DNA of 64,000 nt, taken from Gammaproteobacteria bacterium. GTDB lineage: Bacteria > Pseudomonadota > Gammaproteobacteria > Xanthomonadales > Xanthomonadaceae. Below are positions 17,601-25,404 of the stretch, in pieces. The position numbers and the translations under genes are program-made. Position 1 is the first letter of the stretch, and each line of letters opens with the position of its first letter. Location: contig JANXUD010000026.1 in NCBI GenBank assembly GCA_025352045.1, forward strand, positions 27,974-91,973, read 5' to 3'. The notes beneath the pieces were generated by a model that was not told the DNA's origin, did no database searches, and saw only the letters and a program-made list of their open reading frames with translations.

Positions 17601-19236
17601 CCCCGGCGGCGGCAAGGTCGGCTCGGTGGCCGGCTTGCGCCGACTGCAGCTCGTCGCGCAGTCGCGCCAACCCGGCCCGTGCCACGCGCAGCTCTTCTGC
17701 CAGGACCGTTGCGCCTGCATCCCGCGCCGCGAGATCGGATTGCAGACGCCCGGCAAGCGATGTCGCAGCGGCCACCAGGCCTTGCGCTTCTGCCAGGCGG
17801 TGGTCGCGCTCGAGCAGTTGCGCTTCGAGCCGGTCGGCGCGTTCCGCGTGGGTCGACTTCGCCGCGTCGAAGGCCACGCGCTGCGCCTCGAGCGAGGCAG
17901 CCTGCACCTCCAGCGCGCGGGCCAGCCCGGCGGCATGCTGCTGCGCGGCATCCGCCTGGGCGCGAATCCCGGCAAGCTGCTCCTGCGACGCCTGCCAGTG
18001 CGCGTCGCCGGAGCGCAAGGCGCTGGCGACCGCCTCGCCGTGGCTGTCGAGCGCCCGCGCCAGGGACTCGAGCAGTGGCCGAGTTGCGTCCGGCCGGGCG
18101 ACGAGTTCGGCGACTTCCGCGCGCCATTGCATCAGCTGGTGCACCTGCTGGTGGGCGACCGGGCGCAGCTCGTCGCGCTGCGACTCCACGGCCTGGACCA
18201 GGGCCTGCAACAGCGGTCCCGCCTCGCCAACGCGGCTGGCCAGCTGTTCGTCGACCATGCGCCTTCGCTCGCGTTCCTCGATGCTGGTGCTGAGCAGCTG
18301 GTTCGCCGCCAGGACCTCGTGCTCGGCTTTTTCCAGCTGCTGCGCGATTTCGCGGACGCCGGGGTCGTACAGCGACGCGGCGTCGCGAACTTCGGCTGCG
18401 ACGCCGGCGACCGCGTCCCAGCCGCGCACAGGGTCCGCGTCCATGACCGCCGTGTACAGGCGCTCGACCAGGCGGGGCAGCGGGATGCGGGTATTGACGT
18501 CCTTTTCCGAGCGGGCATTGGCGTGCAACAGCGCCGGCCGGAGGAACTCGTCGATCGCCGTGGTCGTCTGCTCTCCCCGCACGGGCCAGTCGATGCCCAG
18601 CGCCAAGCCGATGCGCGCCGTCTCCGCGCGCCAATCGTCCAGCAAGTCGTTGAAGCGGCTGATCACGCGCGGCCGGCCGCGCGAGGAGAGCTCGGCGTCG
18701 AGCACGTGCTGCGTCCACATCAGCAGGCTGCGGCCCACGGCGAGGGCGTCGCGGCGCGCCAGCGAGAAGGCGACCTCGGCAGGATGCCGCACCGGCACGA
18801 TCAGCTTCGGCTGGATCCCTGCCTCCTCGAGCACCTCGATCCACAGGGGCGCCAGGTGGCACAAGCGTGGCTCCTTGAGCACCGACAGCGGGGCGCCGAG
18901 TTCGCGGTCCACGAAGGCGCGCACCTGTTGCCGCGCGATGTCGGTTTCCGGGCGCTGCAGCCAGTCCGCCGGCAGCTCGCGGATGTCGTCCCAGCGGCGG
19001 CCTAGGGCTCCCAGCAGGCCGTCGTTGATCTCGATCGCGCGCAGGCTTTCCCAGTGTCCTTCCGGGTTGCTGTGGTTGGAACCGAGCAGGTCGCTTGGCA
19101 GCGCCCCGCCGAGCAGGTTGAGGACACGCGTGAGGGCGGATGTCCCGCTGCGGTGCATGCCAAGCACCAGGATGCAGGCGCGTGGCGTGGGTGCGCGTGC
19201 CGCAGTGGCCCTGGCGCGGGGCGTTCCGTGGCTCAT
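14644..19236 (-). CDS. Giant multidomain protein: sulfotransferase-like P-loop domain, long coiled coil, GT4-type glycosyltransferase, RgpF-like C-terminal domain
   Basis: MSHGTPRA...CILVLGMHRSGTSALTRVLNLLGG (P-loop); Q/A/E-rich heptads; VVVVSHEASRTGAPVLSLNLV...ILGAGFVQQRKGVDLFV (GT4); LHVHVFYPDMLADML...HMHSKKS (RgpF). 1530 aa from the internal ATG. Confidence 0.85.
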   Translation of the reverse strand: MSHGTPRARATAARAPTPRACILVLGMHRSGTSALTRVLNLLGGALPSDLLGSNHSNPEGHWESLRAIEINDGLLGALGRRWDDIRELPADWLQRPETDIARQQVRAFVDRELGAPLSVLKEPRLCHLAPLWIEVLEEAGIQPKLIVPVRHPAEVAFSLARRDALAVGRSLLMWTQHVLDAELSSRGRPRVISRFNDLLDDWRAETARIGLALGIDWPVRGEQTTTAIDEFLRPALLHANARSEKDVNTRIPLPRLVERLYTAVMDADPVRGWDAVAGVAAEVRDAASLYDPGVREIAQQLEKAEHEVLAANQLLSTSIEERERRRMVDEQLASRVGEAGPLLQALVQAVESQRDELRPVAHQQVHQLMQWRAEVAELVARPDATRPLLESLARALDSHGEAVASALRSGDAHWQASQEQLAGIRAQADAAQQHAAGLARALEVQAASLEAQRVAFDAAKSTHAERADRLEAQLLERDHRLAEAQGLVAAATSLAGRLQSDLAARDAGATVLAEELRVARAGLARLRDELQSAQAGHRADLAAAGAREAAARQAAIDQRAMHEELQSAHDALRVANDARQEAIEELQASSNALAERLAAREDALADALQRIEEGNKHVAYLHQEVDAHSLQSAALQRQLDAMTLARSTAEHRTRELLASHSWRVTRPLRTLSRWITGKGGSDETASFDAGWYLQRYPDVAASGMDALEHYTTAGRDEGRLPLPPPATAIASAVVAPATVPAEDAEFDPAFYLMQYPDIAAAGLDPYQHFLSHGQAEGRQGARPRLPMQAGGRPFDADRDTVVVVSHEASRTGAPVLSLNLVQALQRNYNVVSLLLGEGLLEQAFLQESAVLAGPMKMHGARLRASLVVDQLLERYPARFVIANSIESRIVLEPFARRNVPTVSLVHEFAAYTRPRNAFREAVLWAERTVFSTGITLENAVNEFPELEAKAFDILPQGRCELRAEATDEAKLRNEDSRIHAALRPSGLPADQIVILGAGFVQQRKGVDLFVKVAARVRASAIGARCRFVWIGKGYDPVHDMGYSVYLADQLHRSGLERYVTIMGETASIDAAYETSDMLLVTSRLDPLPNVAIDAMSHGLPVLCFDKTTGIADVLASEGLAETCVADYLDSADMAEKVAALASDDVLRSKIGARARQVVIDRFDMNRYVARLEAIAAEAGDEVAARRRDAARLLEANVLDQDFTGDCDADALDQPTAESNAERYLRAWSTGVGRRKPWPGFHPGIYAEQHGTTQPGADPLVDFLRAGSPPGPWTTEVIEAGGEPVGPPGKLRSALHVHVFYPDMLADMLRRLGDNRVRPDLFVSVPGRAAARQVEAILADYGGKVAALEVVPNRGRDIGPMLTAFGPRLVGQYDVVGHMHSKKSLDVGDAGLARAWYEFLAENLLGGRSPMADRIHAAMARDERLGLVFPDDPNVVGWNANRVDAEALASRLQPPLSGFPEHFQFPVGTMFWARASALRPLVELGLDWVDYPGEPLPYDGTMLHAIERLLPFVAQSQGLRIALTRVRGVTR

Positions 19237-19952
19237 GCGTCCTTGCGCTCCACGGACTGGATCTCGCCGTGCTCCAGCCTGACCACGACGTTGCACAGCT
19301 CGTGGATCATCTCCTCGTTGTGCGAAGCCAGCACCAGGATGCTGGCCTGGTCCACCAGCGCGGTCACGCGCGCCTCGGCTTTCTCGACGAAGGCGGCGTC
19401 GCCGACGCTCAGCCATTCGTCCATGACCAGGATCTCGGCCGGCACGCTGGTGACGATCGAGAAGATCAGGCGCATCACCATGCCGCTGGAATAGGTGCGC
19501 ACCGGGATGTCGAGGAAATCGCCCAGGCCGGAGAACTCGGCGATGGACGGCGTCAGCCTCTGGATGTCGTCGAAGCCCAGGCCGAACATCAGGCCGCAGA
19601 GCAGGATGTTCTCGTTGCCGGTCGCCTCCGGGTCGATGCCCAGCCCGAGGTTGATGAAACTCGAGACCTTGCCCTCGATGCGGATCTGCCCCGCGGTCGG
19701 CTCGTAGATGCCCGCCAGCACGCGCAACAGCGAGGTCTTGCCGGCGCCGTTGTGGCCCATCAGCCCGACGCGGTCGCCGGCCCGGATTTCCAGGCTGATG
19801 CCCTTGAGCGCCTGCACGACAGTGACGTTCTTGCTGGCCGAGGCGATCCGGCCGCCCGTCGCGGACGCCATGATGGCGCCCTTGAAGGAGCGGTTGATGG
19901 TGCCGTAGATCGGCAGGTCGAGGCTGCAGTTGCGGAGGGTGATCGAAGGCAC
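19233..19952 (-). CDS. wzt: ABC transporter ATP-binding protein, polysaccharide export
   Basis: GLMGHNGAGKTSLLRVLAG (Walker A), YSSGMVMRLIFSI (signature), ILVMDEWLSVGD (Walker B). Confidence 0.9.
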   Translation of the reverse strand: MPSITLRNCSLDLPIYGTINRSFKGAIMASATGGRIASASKNVTVVQALKGISLEIRAGDRVGLMGHNGAGKTSLLRVLAGIYEPTAGQIRIEGKVSSFINLGLGIDPEATGNENILLCGLMFGLGFDDIQRLTPSIAEFSGLGDFLDIPVRTYSSGMVMRLIFSIVTSVPAEILVMDEWLSVGDAAFVEKAEARVTALVDQASILVLASHNEEMIHELCNVVVRLEHGEIQSVERKDA

Positions 19953-19956
19953 GGGG

Positions 19957-20778
19957 TCAGACCCAAAAAGCGAGGCGGCGGCGGTAACGCGCGAAGAACG
20001 GCGCGGCCAGGGCGTAGAGGATCAGCAGGACGACGCCGAAGCGCAGGTAGGTCGCGGCCGGCGGGATGCCCTCCACGATCGGGCGGCGCACGACTTCGAG
20101 CAGCATCTGGAGCGGATTGTAGTCGGCGAACCAGGCGCGGTCCTTGAGCTGTTCGGCCTTCCAGAAGATCGGCGTCATGAAGAAGGCCAGCTGCACGATG
20201 CTGGCGATGATCTGCTGCATGTCGCGGTAGCGCGCGCTGAGCGTGCCGAGCAGGAAGGCCGTTGGCAGGGCGGCCAGCATCAGCAGCGCGACGCCGGGGA
20301 TCGCCGCGAGCCAGCTCCACTGCGGCACGATCCGCAGGTAGAACATGAAGGGCACGAAGGCCAGCAGGTTGTGCAGGAAGATCAGCAGGTTCCGCTGCAG
20401 GATGCGCAGGATGTGCACCGTGTAGGGAAGCTTGACCGTGCGCACCAGGTTCTCGGCGGTCACGAAGGCGCCGGCGCCATCGATGATCACGCCCGAGATC
20501 AGGCCCCAGGTGATGATGCCCATCGCCAGGTAGGGGATGAAGTCCCGCGACCCGATGCCCAGCAGGTGGCTGTATAGCGGACCGATGGCCAGGATGAAGA
20601 TGATCATCGTGATGGTGATCCAGAACGGCCCGAGGACGGACCGGCGGTAGCGCTGCCGGATGTCCATGCGCGCGAGCATCATCCAGACCCGGTGCGAGCG
20701 CAGGCCCTCGACGAGGTCGTCCACTGCCAGCCGCCATTGCGGGACGGGCTTCCAGGTGCTTCTGTTCGAACTGTCCAT
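19957..20778 (-). CDS. wzm: ABC transporter permease, polysaccharide export
   Basis: MLARMDIRQRYRRSVLGPFWITITMIIFILAIGPLYSHLLG; adjacent to Wzt. Confidence 0.9.
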   Translation of the reverse strand: MDSSNRSTWKPVPQWRLAVDDLVEGLRSHRVWMMLARMDIRQRYRRSVLGPFWITITMIIFILAIGPLYSHLLGIGSRDFIPYLAMGIITWGLISGVIIDGAGAFVTAENLVRTVKLPYTVHILRILQRNLLIFLHNLLAFVPFMFYLRIVPQWSWLAAIPGVALLMLAALPTAFLLGTLSARYRDMQQIIASIVQLAFFMTPIFWKAEQLKDRAWFADYNPLQMLLEVVRRPIVEGIPPAATYLRFGVVLLILYALAAPFFARYRRRLAFWV

Positions 20779-20817
20779 GCATCTGCCTTTCAGGTGTGGG
20801 TCGCGCCGCGCAGCCGG

Positions 20818-23800
20818 TCAATCGCCGGCATGCACCAGCCCGAATTGGCTGCGCAGGCGCTCGGCATAGCGCGTCGCGCGCGCCCGTGCCGATGCATCCA
20901 GCGAATACTCTTCCGCCGCCAGCGCCTGCATCCCGCGCACTTCCGCGAAATGCGCGCCGGACTCCAGCCTGGCGCCGGCGCTGGCCTCGTGCCGCCGGTG
21001 CAGGTTGCAGGCGCGCGGGTCGAACAGCACGCGGCCCCGCTTGAGCAGGCGCAGGTAGGTCATCCAGTCGCCGGCCACGCGGTGGCGCGCGATCTGCTCG
21101 ATGTCCGCCGACAGCACCGCGAGCAGGGGCTCGCGCCGGAACACCACCGCGCTGGCGTTCGGGATCGTGTTCTTCACCGCCAGGGCCTCGGCGACCTCGC
21201 GCTCGCCCTCGCGGACGTAACGCGAGCGCCAGCGGTCGGTCGAGATCTCGTCGGTCCAGCCGTGGTAGGCGTCCTCGAGCACGCGCCCCGTCCCGTCGAT
21301 CTGCCGCGACTGGCAGTAGCCCAGCACGATACCCGGGTCGTCCAGCATCGCCGGCACCAGGGTCGCCAGGAATTCTGGCGTGGCCAGGTCGTCGGCCTCG
21401 GCGATCCAGACGAACTCGCCGCGCGCCAACTCGACGCCGCGCAGCCACTGCCGGAACACCGAACCGGAATTGCGCGCGTTCACGACGACGGTCGGTTCCG
21501 GCACCAGCGCGGGCCGCAGTTCGCGCAGCCGCGCGAGGCTGTCGTCGCCGGACGCATCGTCGAGCACGATGATCTCGTAGGGCGTGAGCGTCTGCCCGGT
21601 GATCGAGCGCAGGCGCTGCTCGAGGTAGGCGGCATAGTTGTAGTTGGGGACGATGACCGACACGCGCGGCAGGCGCAGCCCGGCCAGGTCGAGCAGGCCG
21701 AAGGCATAGTCGCGGAACCGGAAGTCGCGCTCGACGCGCTGGCGGCCCTCGGCGCCAAGCCGCACGCGCAGCGCGGCGTCACCCAACACGCGCAGCAGGG
21801 CCTCCGCGTAGGCATCGGTATCGAAGGCCGGCACCAGCAAGCCGCCGGATTCCGCCACCAGGTCGGCGCCGCCCCCGGTGTCGGCGAAGGCGACCACGGG
21901 CGTGCCCACCGACAGGCTCTCCAGCAGCACGGAGGGGAACGGATCTTCGCGCGAGCACAGGGCGTAGACGTCGGCACCGGCGTAGAAATCGTCGGTGTCG
22001 AAGTCCATGCCGATGAAATGGAAACGCCCGGCGATGCCGGCTGCCGTGAGCGCATCGAGCGCCCTCGCCTGCAGGTCGAGGTCCAGGTGGCCGACCCAGG
22101 CAAAGTGCAGCGAGGCGTCCTGGGCGCAGGCAAGGACCGCCGACTGCGCCAGCAGGTCCAGGCCCTTGCGCTGGTCGCCGTAGCCGACGGCGAGCACCAC
22201 GCGCGCATCGGCGGGCGCGCCCAGCCGCGCGCGCAGGCGCGCACGGACATCGGTGCGATCGGCATCATCGCGGTGCCGGTTGCGCACGAACAGTCCCTGC
22301 GGCAGCACCCGGACCAGGGCATCCAGCGTGGCCTCGGGCAGGAACCCCGCGAGCCCCTGCTTCACCGCGGGCGCGGCGACCACGATCGAATCCGAACACT
22401 CCGCGAGTGCCTGCAACTCGTCGTCCAGCCCGTAGGCACGCAACAGCCCCGGCAACTCATGGACCAGGGACACCAGGCGGAATCCCGCCGCGCGCAGCGG
22501 CCGCGCGACCCGGCCCGACACCGTCGTGTTCAGCAGGGCCGCGTCGAAACCGCGCTTGCGCAGCGCCCGCGCGCAGTCGGCGACCGCCCCGGCCGAGGCG
22601 TCGGCGAGATCGTGCACCACCGCCTCGTGTTCGAACTGCTCGCGCAGCGGCCCGGGGCCGAGCATCAGTACCTCGACCTCGATGCCGATCGCCTTCAACT
22701 CGCGCAACAGGTGCAGGGCCAGGGATTGCGCGCCATGCGGCTGCGCGTCGTGGCAGGCGAGCACGAGGCGGCGCGGTGCGGCGGCGCCGGTCATCGCCTC
22801 GCGCGTGGCATTGAGGAAGGCATAGCCGTGCCGGCGGTCCGGCTCCAGGTAGGCCCCTTCCGCCCACTCGTTCCAGGCATTGATGAACACCACCGACTCG
22901 CCGGCGACCGGGTGCGCGCGCGCGTCGGCGACGGCGGACGACAGCCACTCGCGATAGGCGCCCGGCGTGGCGTTGGCGAAGGTGTAGCCGCGGCCCGGCT
23001 TGCGCGCCTCGTTGTCCCAACCGGGAAACACGCCGCGGAACATCGGGAAGCCCGGCATGGGCCAGGCGCGCGCGCGCGCCGACACCGCGCCGTAGTCCAC
23101 CACGTAGCCGGCGTAGCCCGGGTTGAGGATGTCGAGCGTGGCATTGATCGAGGGCAGGCCCTCGGCGAGCTTGTGCGGCGGGAATTCCACGGCGGCGTCG
23201 AATCCGCACTCGCTTGGGTCCTGCGCGTCGAACTGCACCATCGCCAGGAAAACCTCGCCGATGCCGGCGGCGCGGCAGGCTTCGCGCCAGCGCAACAAGG
23301 TGCGCGCGCAGTCGGGCAGCAGCGATGGCCGGTAGACCACGACCAGCGGGCGTCCGTCGAGGCGCAGGTAATTGGGCTGGCGCAGGTAGGGAATCAGGTC
23401 GGCGATGAAGGCGTCGTCGCTTCCGTCGCCATGCACCTGGCCCATCAGCACGTCGTCATCGCGGCCGTCCCAGCGCCGGGTCCAGTTCTCGTTCGCCCAG
23501 CACAGGCAGAACGGCAAGTCGACCCCCTCGGCGATGAACCGGTCGAGCGGACCCTCGAGCAGGCGCTGGCCGCCGAACCAGTAGTAGTGGAAACAGAAGG
23601 CGTGCACGCCATGCAGCCGCGCCAGTTCGGCCTGGCGATGCATCACCTCGGCCACGCGCAGGTCGTAGAAGCCCAGCTCGCCCGGCAGGCGGGGCTGGTC
23701 GTGGCCGACGAACTGCGGCAGCGCACGTGACACGTTGGTCCACTCGGTGAAGCCGCGGCCCCACCAGGCGTCGTTCTGCGGGATCGGGTGGAACTGTGGA

Positions 23801-24144
23801 AGGTAAAAGGCGATCGCCTTCGCCGCGAGCGGGCCGGCGGGCGGCTCGGTCGCCTGCAAGGGGACGTAGTCCGGGCCGCCTTCGCTGCCGTAGCGCGAAT
23901 ACAGGCCTTCGGCGAAGCGCACGGCAAGCCTGGCGTCGATGCGTTGCGCTGGCGCCGGATCGCCGCGTCCGTCCGCGCTGAGCGACATCGAACGCCAGCG
24001 CCGGTAGGCGTCGGTCCCCTGCAGCATCGGGGCGAGCAGCCGGAATATCCAGGCCTTGGCGCGCAACCGCGTGTCCCATCCTATCGGCAGGCCGAGGTAG
24101 GTACGACGGAGGGCGCGTCCGAGCGCGTTCCGCAGCGAACTCAT
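20818..24144 (-). CDS. Multidomain protein: WbsX/GH99-like domain, GT4 glycosyltransferase, GT2 glycosyltransferase
   Basis: AIAFYLPQFHPIPQNDAWWGRGFTEWTNVSRA (WbsX); VVLAVGYGDQRKGLDLLAQ (GT4); VSVIVPNYNYAAYLEQRLRSI...IIVLDDASGDDSL (GT2). Confidence 0.88.
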   Translation of the reverse strand: MSSLRNALGRALRRTYLGLPIGWDTRLRAKAWIFRLLAPMLQGTDAYRRWRSMSLSADGRGDPAPAQRIDARLAVRFAEGLYSRYGSEGGPDYVPLQATEPPAGPLAAKAIAFYLPQFHPIPQNDAWWGRGFTEWTNVSRALPQFVGHDQPRLPGELGFYDLRVAEVMHRQAELARLHGVHAFCFHYYWFGGQRLLEGPLDRFIAEGVDLPFCLCWANENWTRRWDGRDDDVLMGQVHGDGSDDAFIADLIPYLRQPNYLRLDGRPLVVVYRPSLLPDCARTLLRWREACRAAGIGEVFLAMVQFDAQDPSECGFDAAVEFPPHKLAEGLPSINATLDILNPGYAGYVVDYGAVSARARAWPMPGFPMFRGVFPGWDNEARKPGRGYTFANATPGAYREWLSSAVADARAHPVAGESVVFINAWNEWAEGAYLEPDRRHGYAFLNATREAMTGAAAPRRLVLACHDAQPHGAQSLALHLLRELKAIGIEVEVLMLGPGPLREQFEHEAVVHDLADASAGAVADCARALRKRGFDAALLNTTVSGRVARPLRAAGFRLVSLVHELPGLLRAYGLDDELQALAECSDSIVVAAPAVKQGLAGFLPEATLDALVRVLPQGLFVRNRHRDDADRTDVRARLRARLGAPADARVVLAVGYGDQRKGLDLLAQSAVLACAQDASLHFAWVGHLDLDLQARALDALTAAGIAGRFHFIGMDFDTDDFYAGADVYALCSREDPFPSVLLESLSVGTPVVAFADTGGGADLVAESGGLLVPAFDTDAYAEALLRVLGDAALRVRLGAEGRQRVERDFRFRDYAFGLLDLAGLRLPRVSVIVPNYNYAAYLEQRLRSITGQTLTPYEIIVLDDASGDDSLARLRELRPALVPEPTVVVNARNSGSVFRQWLRGVELARGEFVWIAEADDLATPEFLATLVPAMLDDPGIVLGYCQSRQIDGTGRVLEDAYHGWTDEISTDRWRSRYVREGEREVAEALAVKNTIPNASAVVFRREPLLAVLSADIEQIARHRVAGDWMTYLRLLKRGRVLFDPRACNLHRRHEASAGARLESGAHFAEVRGMQALAAEEYSLDASARARATRYAERLRSQFGLVHAGD

Positions 24145-24166
24145 CGCTGGCGCCAGGCGTCCAGCG

Positions 24167-25327
24167 TCATGCCAACGCCGCCTCGAGGTCCGCGCGCAGG
24201 TCGGCCACGTCTTCCACACCGACCGAAAACCGCACCAGGCTGTCGTCCACGCCGAGCGCGGCGCGGCGTTCCGGCGGCACCGAGGCATGGGTCATGATCG
24301 CGGGGTGGTTGACCAGGCTCTCGACGCCGCCCAGCGACTCGGCGCAGGTGAACAGCTCGGTGCGCTCCATCACCCGGGTGGCCTTTTCCAGGCCGCCCTT
24401 GAACCAGACGCTGACCATGCCGCCGTATCCGTCCATCTGCTCGGTCGCCAGGGCATGTTGCGGGTGCGACTTCAGGCCCGGGTAGGCCACTTTCTCGACC
24501 GCCGGGTGGGCCTCGAACCACTGCGCCAGCTGGATCGCGTTGTCGCAGTGCGCGCGCATGCGCAGGTGCAGGGTCTTGAGCCCGCGCAGCGCCAGGAAGC
24601 TGTCGAACGGGCCCTGCACGCCACCAACCGAGTTCTGCAGGAAGGTCATCTGCTCGGCCAGCGCGGTGTCGTCGCCAACCACCAGCATGCCGCCGACCAT
24701 GTCGGAGTGGCCGTTGAGGTACTTGGTGGCCGAATGCATCACAAGGTGCGCGCCCAGCTCCAGCGGACGCTGCAGCATCGGCGAACTGAAGGTGTTGTCC
24801 ACCGCCAGCCAGATGCCGCGCTTGCGCGCGAACTCGGCCAGGCGCGGGATGTCGACGATCTTGAGCAGCGGGTTGGTCGGCGTCTCGCACCAGATCATCC
24901 GCGTCTTCGGTGTCACTGCGGCTTCGAGCGCGCCCATGTCGTTGAGGTCGACGAAGCTGAAATCGAGCCCCGCACTGCGCCGGCGCACGCGCTCGAACAG
25001 GCGGTAGGTGCCGCCGTACACGTCGTCCATGCAGACCACGTGGTCGCCGCTGTCGAGCGCGTCGAGCACGGTGGACGTCGCGGCGAGGCCGCTCGCGAAG
25101 GCGTAGCCCTGCGTGCCGCCTTCCAGCCCGGCGACGCAGCGCTCATAGGCGAAGCGCGTGGGGTTGTGGCTGCGCGAATACTCGAAGCCCTGGTGCACGC
25201 CGGGGCTCTTCTGCGCATAGGTGCTGGTCGCGTAGATGGGCGTCATCACCGCGCCCGTGCTGGGGTCGGGGGACTGGCCGGCGTGGATGGCCAGGGTGCC
25301 GAGGCCGTAGTTCTTTTCGTCGGTCAT
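24167..25327 (-). CDS. metB: Cystathionine gamma-synthase / gamma-lyase
   Basis: TLAIHAGQSPDPSTGAVMTPIYATSTY; VMHSATKYLNGHSDMVGG PLP-lysine motif. Confidence 0.92.
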   Translation of the reverse strand: MTDEKNYGLGTLAIHAGQSPDPSTGAVMTPIYATSTYAQKSPGVHQGFEYSRSHNPTRFAYERCVAGLEGGTQGYAFASGLAATSTVLDALDSGDHVVCMDDVYGGTYRLFERVRRRSAGLDFSFVDLNDMGALEAAVTPKTRMIWCETPTNPLLKIVDIPRLAEFARKRGIWLAVDNTFSSPMLQRPLELGAHLVMHSATKYLNGHSDMVGGMLVVGDDTALAEQMTFLQNSVGGVQGPFDSFLALRGLKTLHLRMRAHCDNAIQLAQWFEAHPAVEKVAYPGLKSHPQHALATEQMDGYGGMVSVWFKGGLEKATRVMERTELFTCAESLGGVESLVNHPAIMTHASVPPERRAALGVDDSLVRFSVGVEDVADLRADLEAALA

Positions 25328-25404
25328 GTGGGCTTTCGTTCGATTGTTCGCGTGTTCGCGGCGGGTCGTTGACGGACGGAGGCCTGGTCAAGCCGCTCCC
25401 GCAT

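Noticed and set aside
15946-19005. 1019-aa plus-strand ORF opposite the giant GT
   Set aside because: Antisense shadow of GC-rich coding sequence; no domain signal.
20692-23730. 1012-aa plus-strand ORF opposite the WbsX-GT4-GT2 gene
   Set aside because: Antisense shadow ORF; no recognisable motifs, while the minus frame encodes three clear glycan-active domains.
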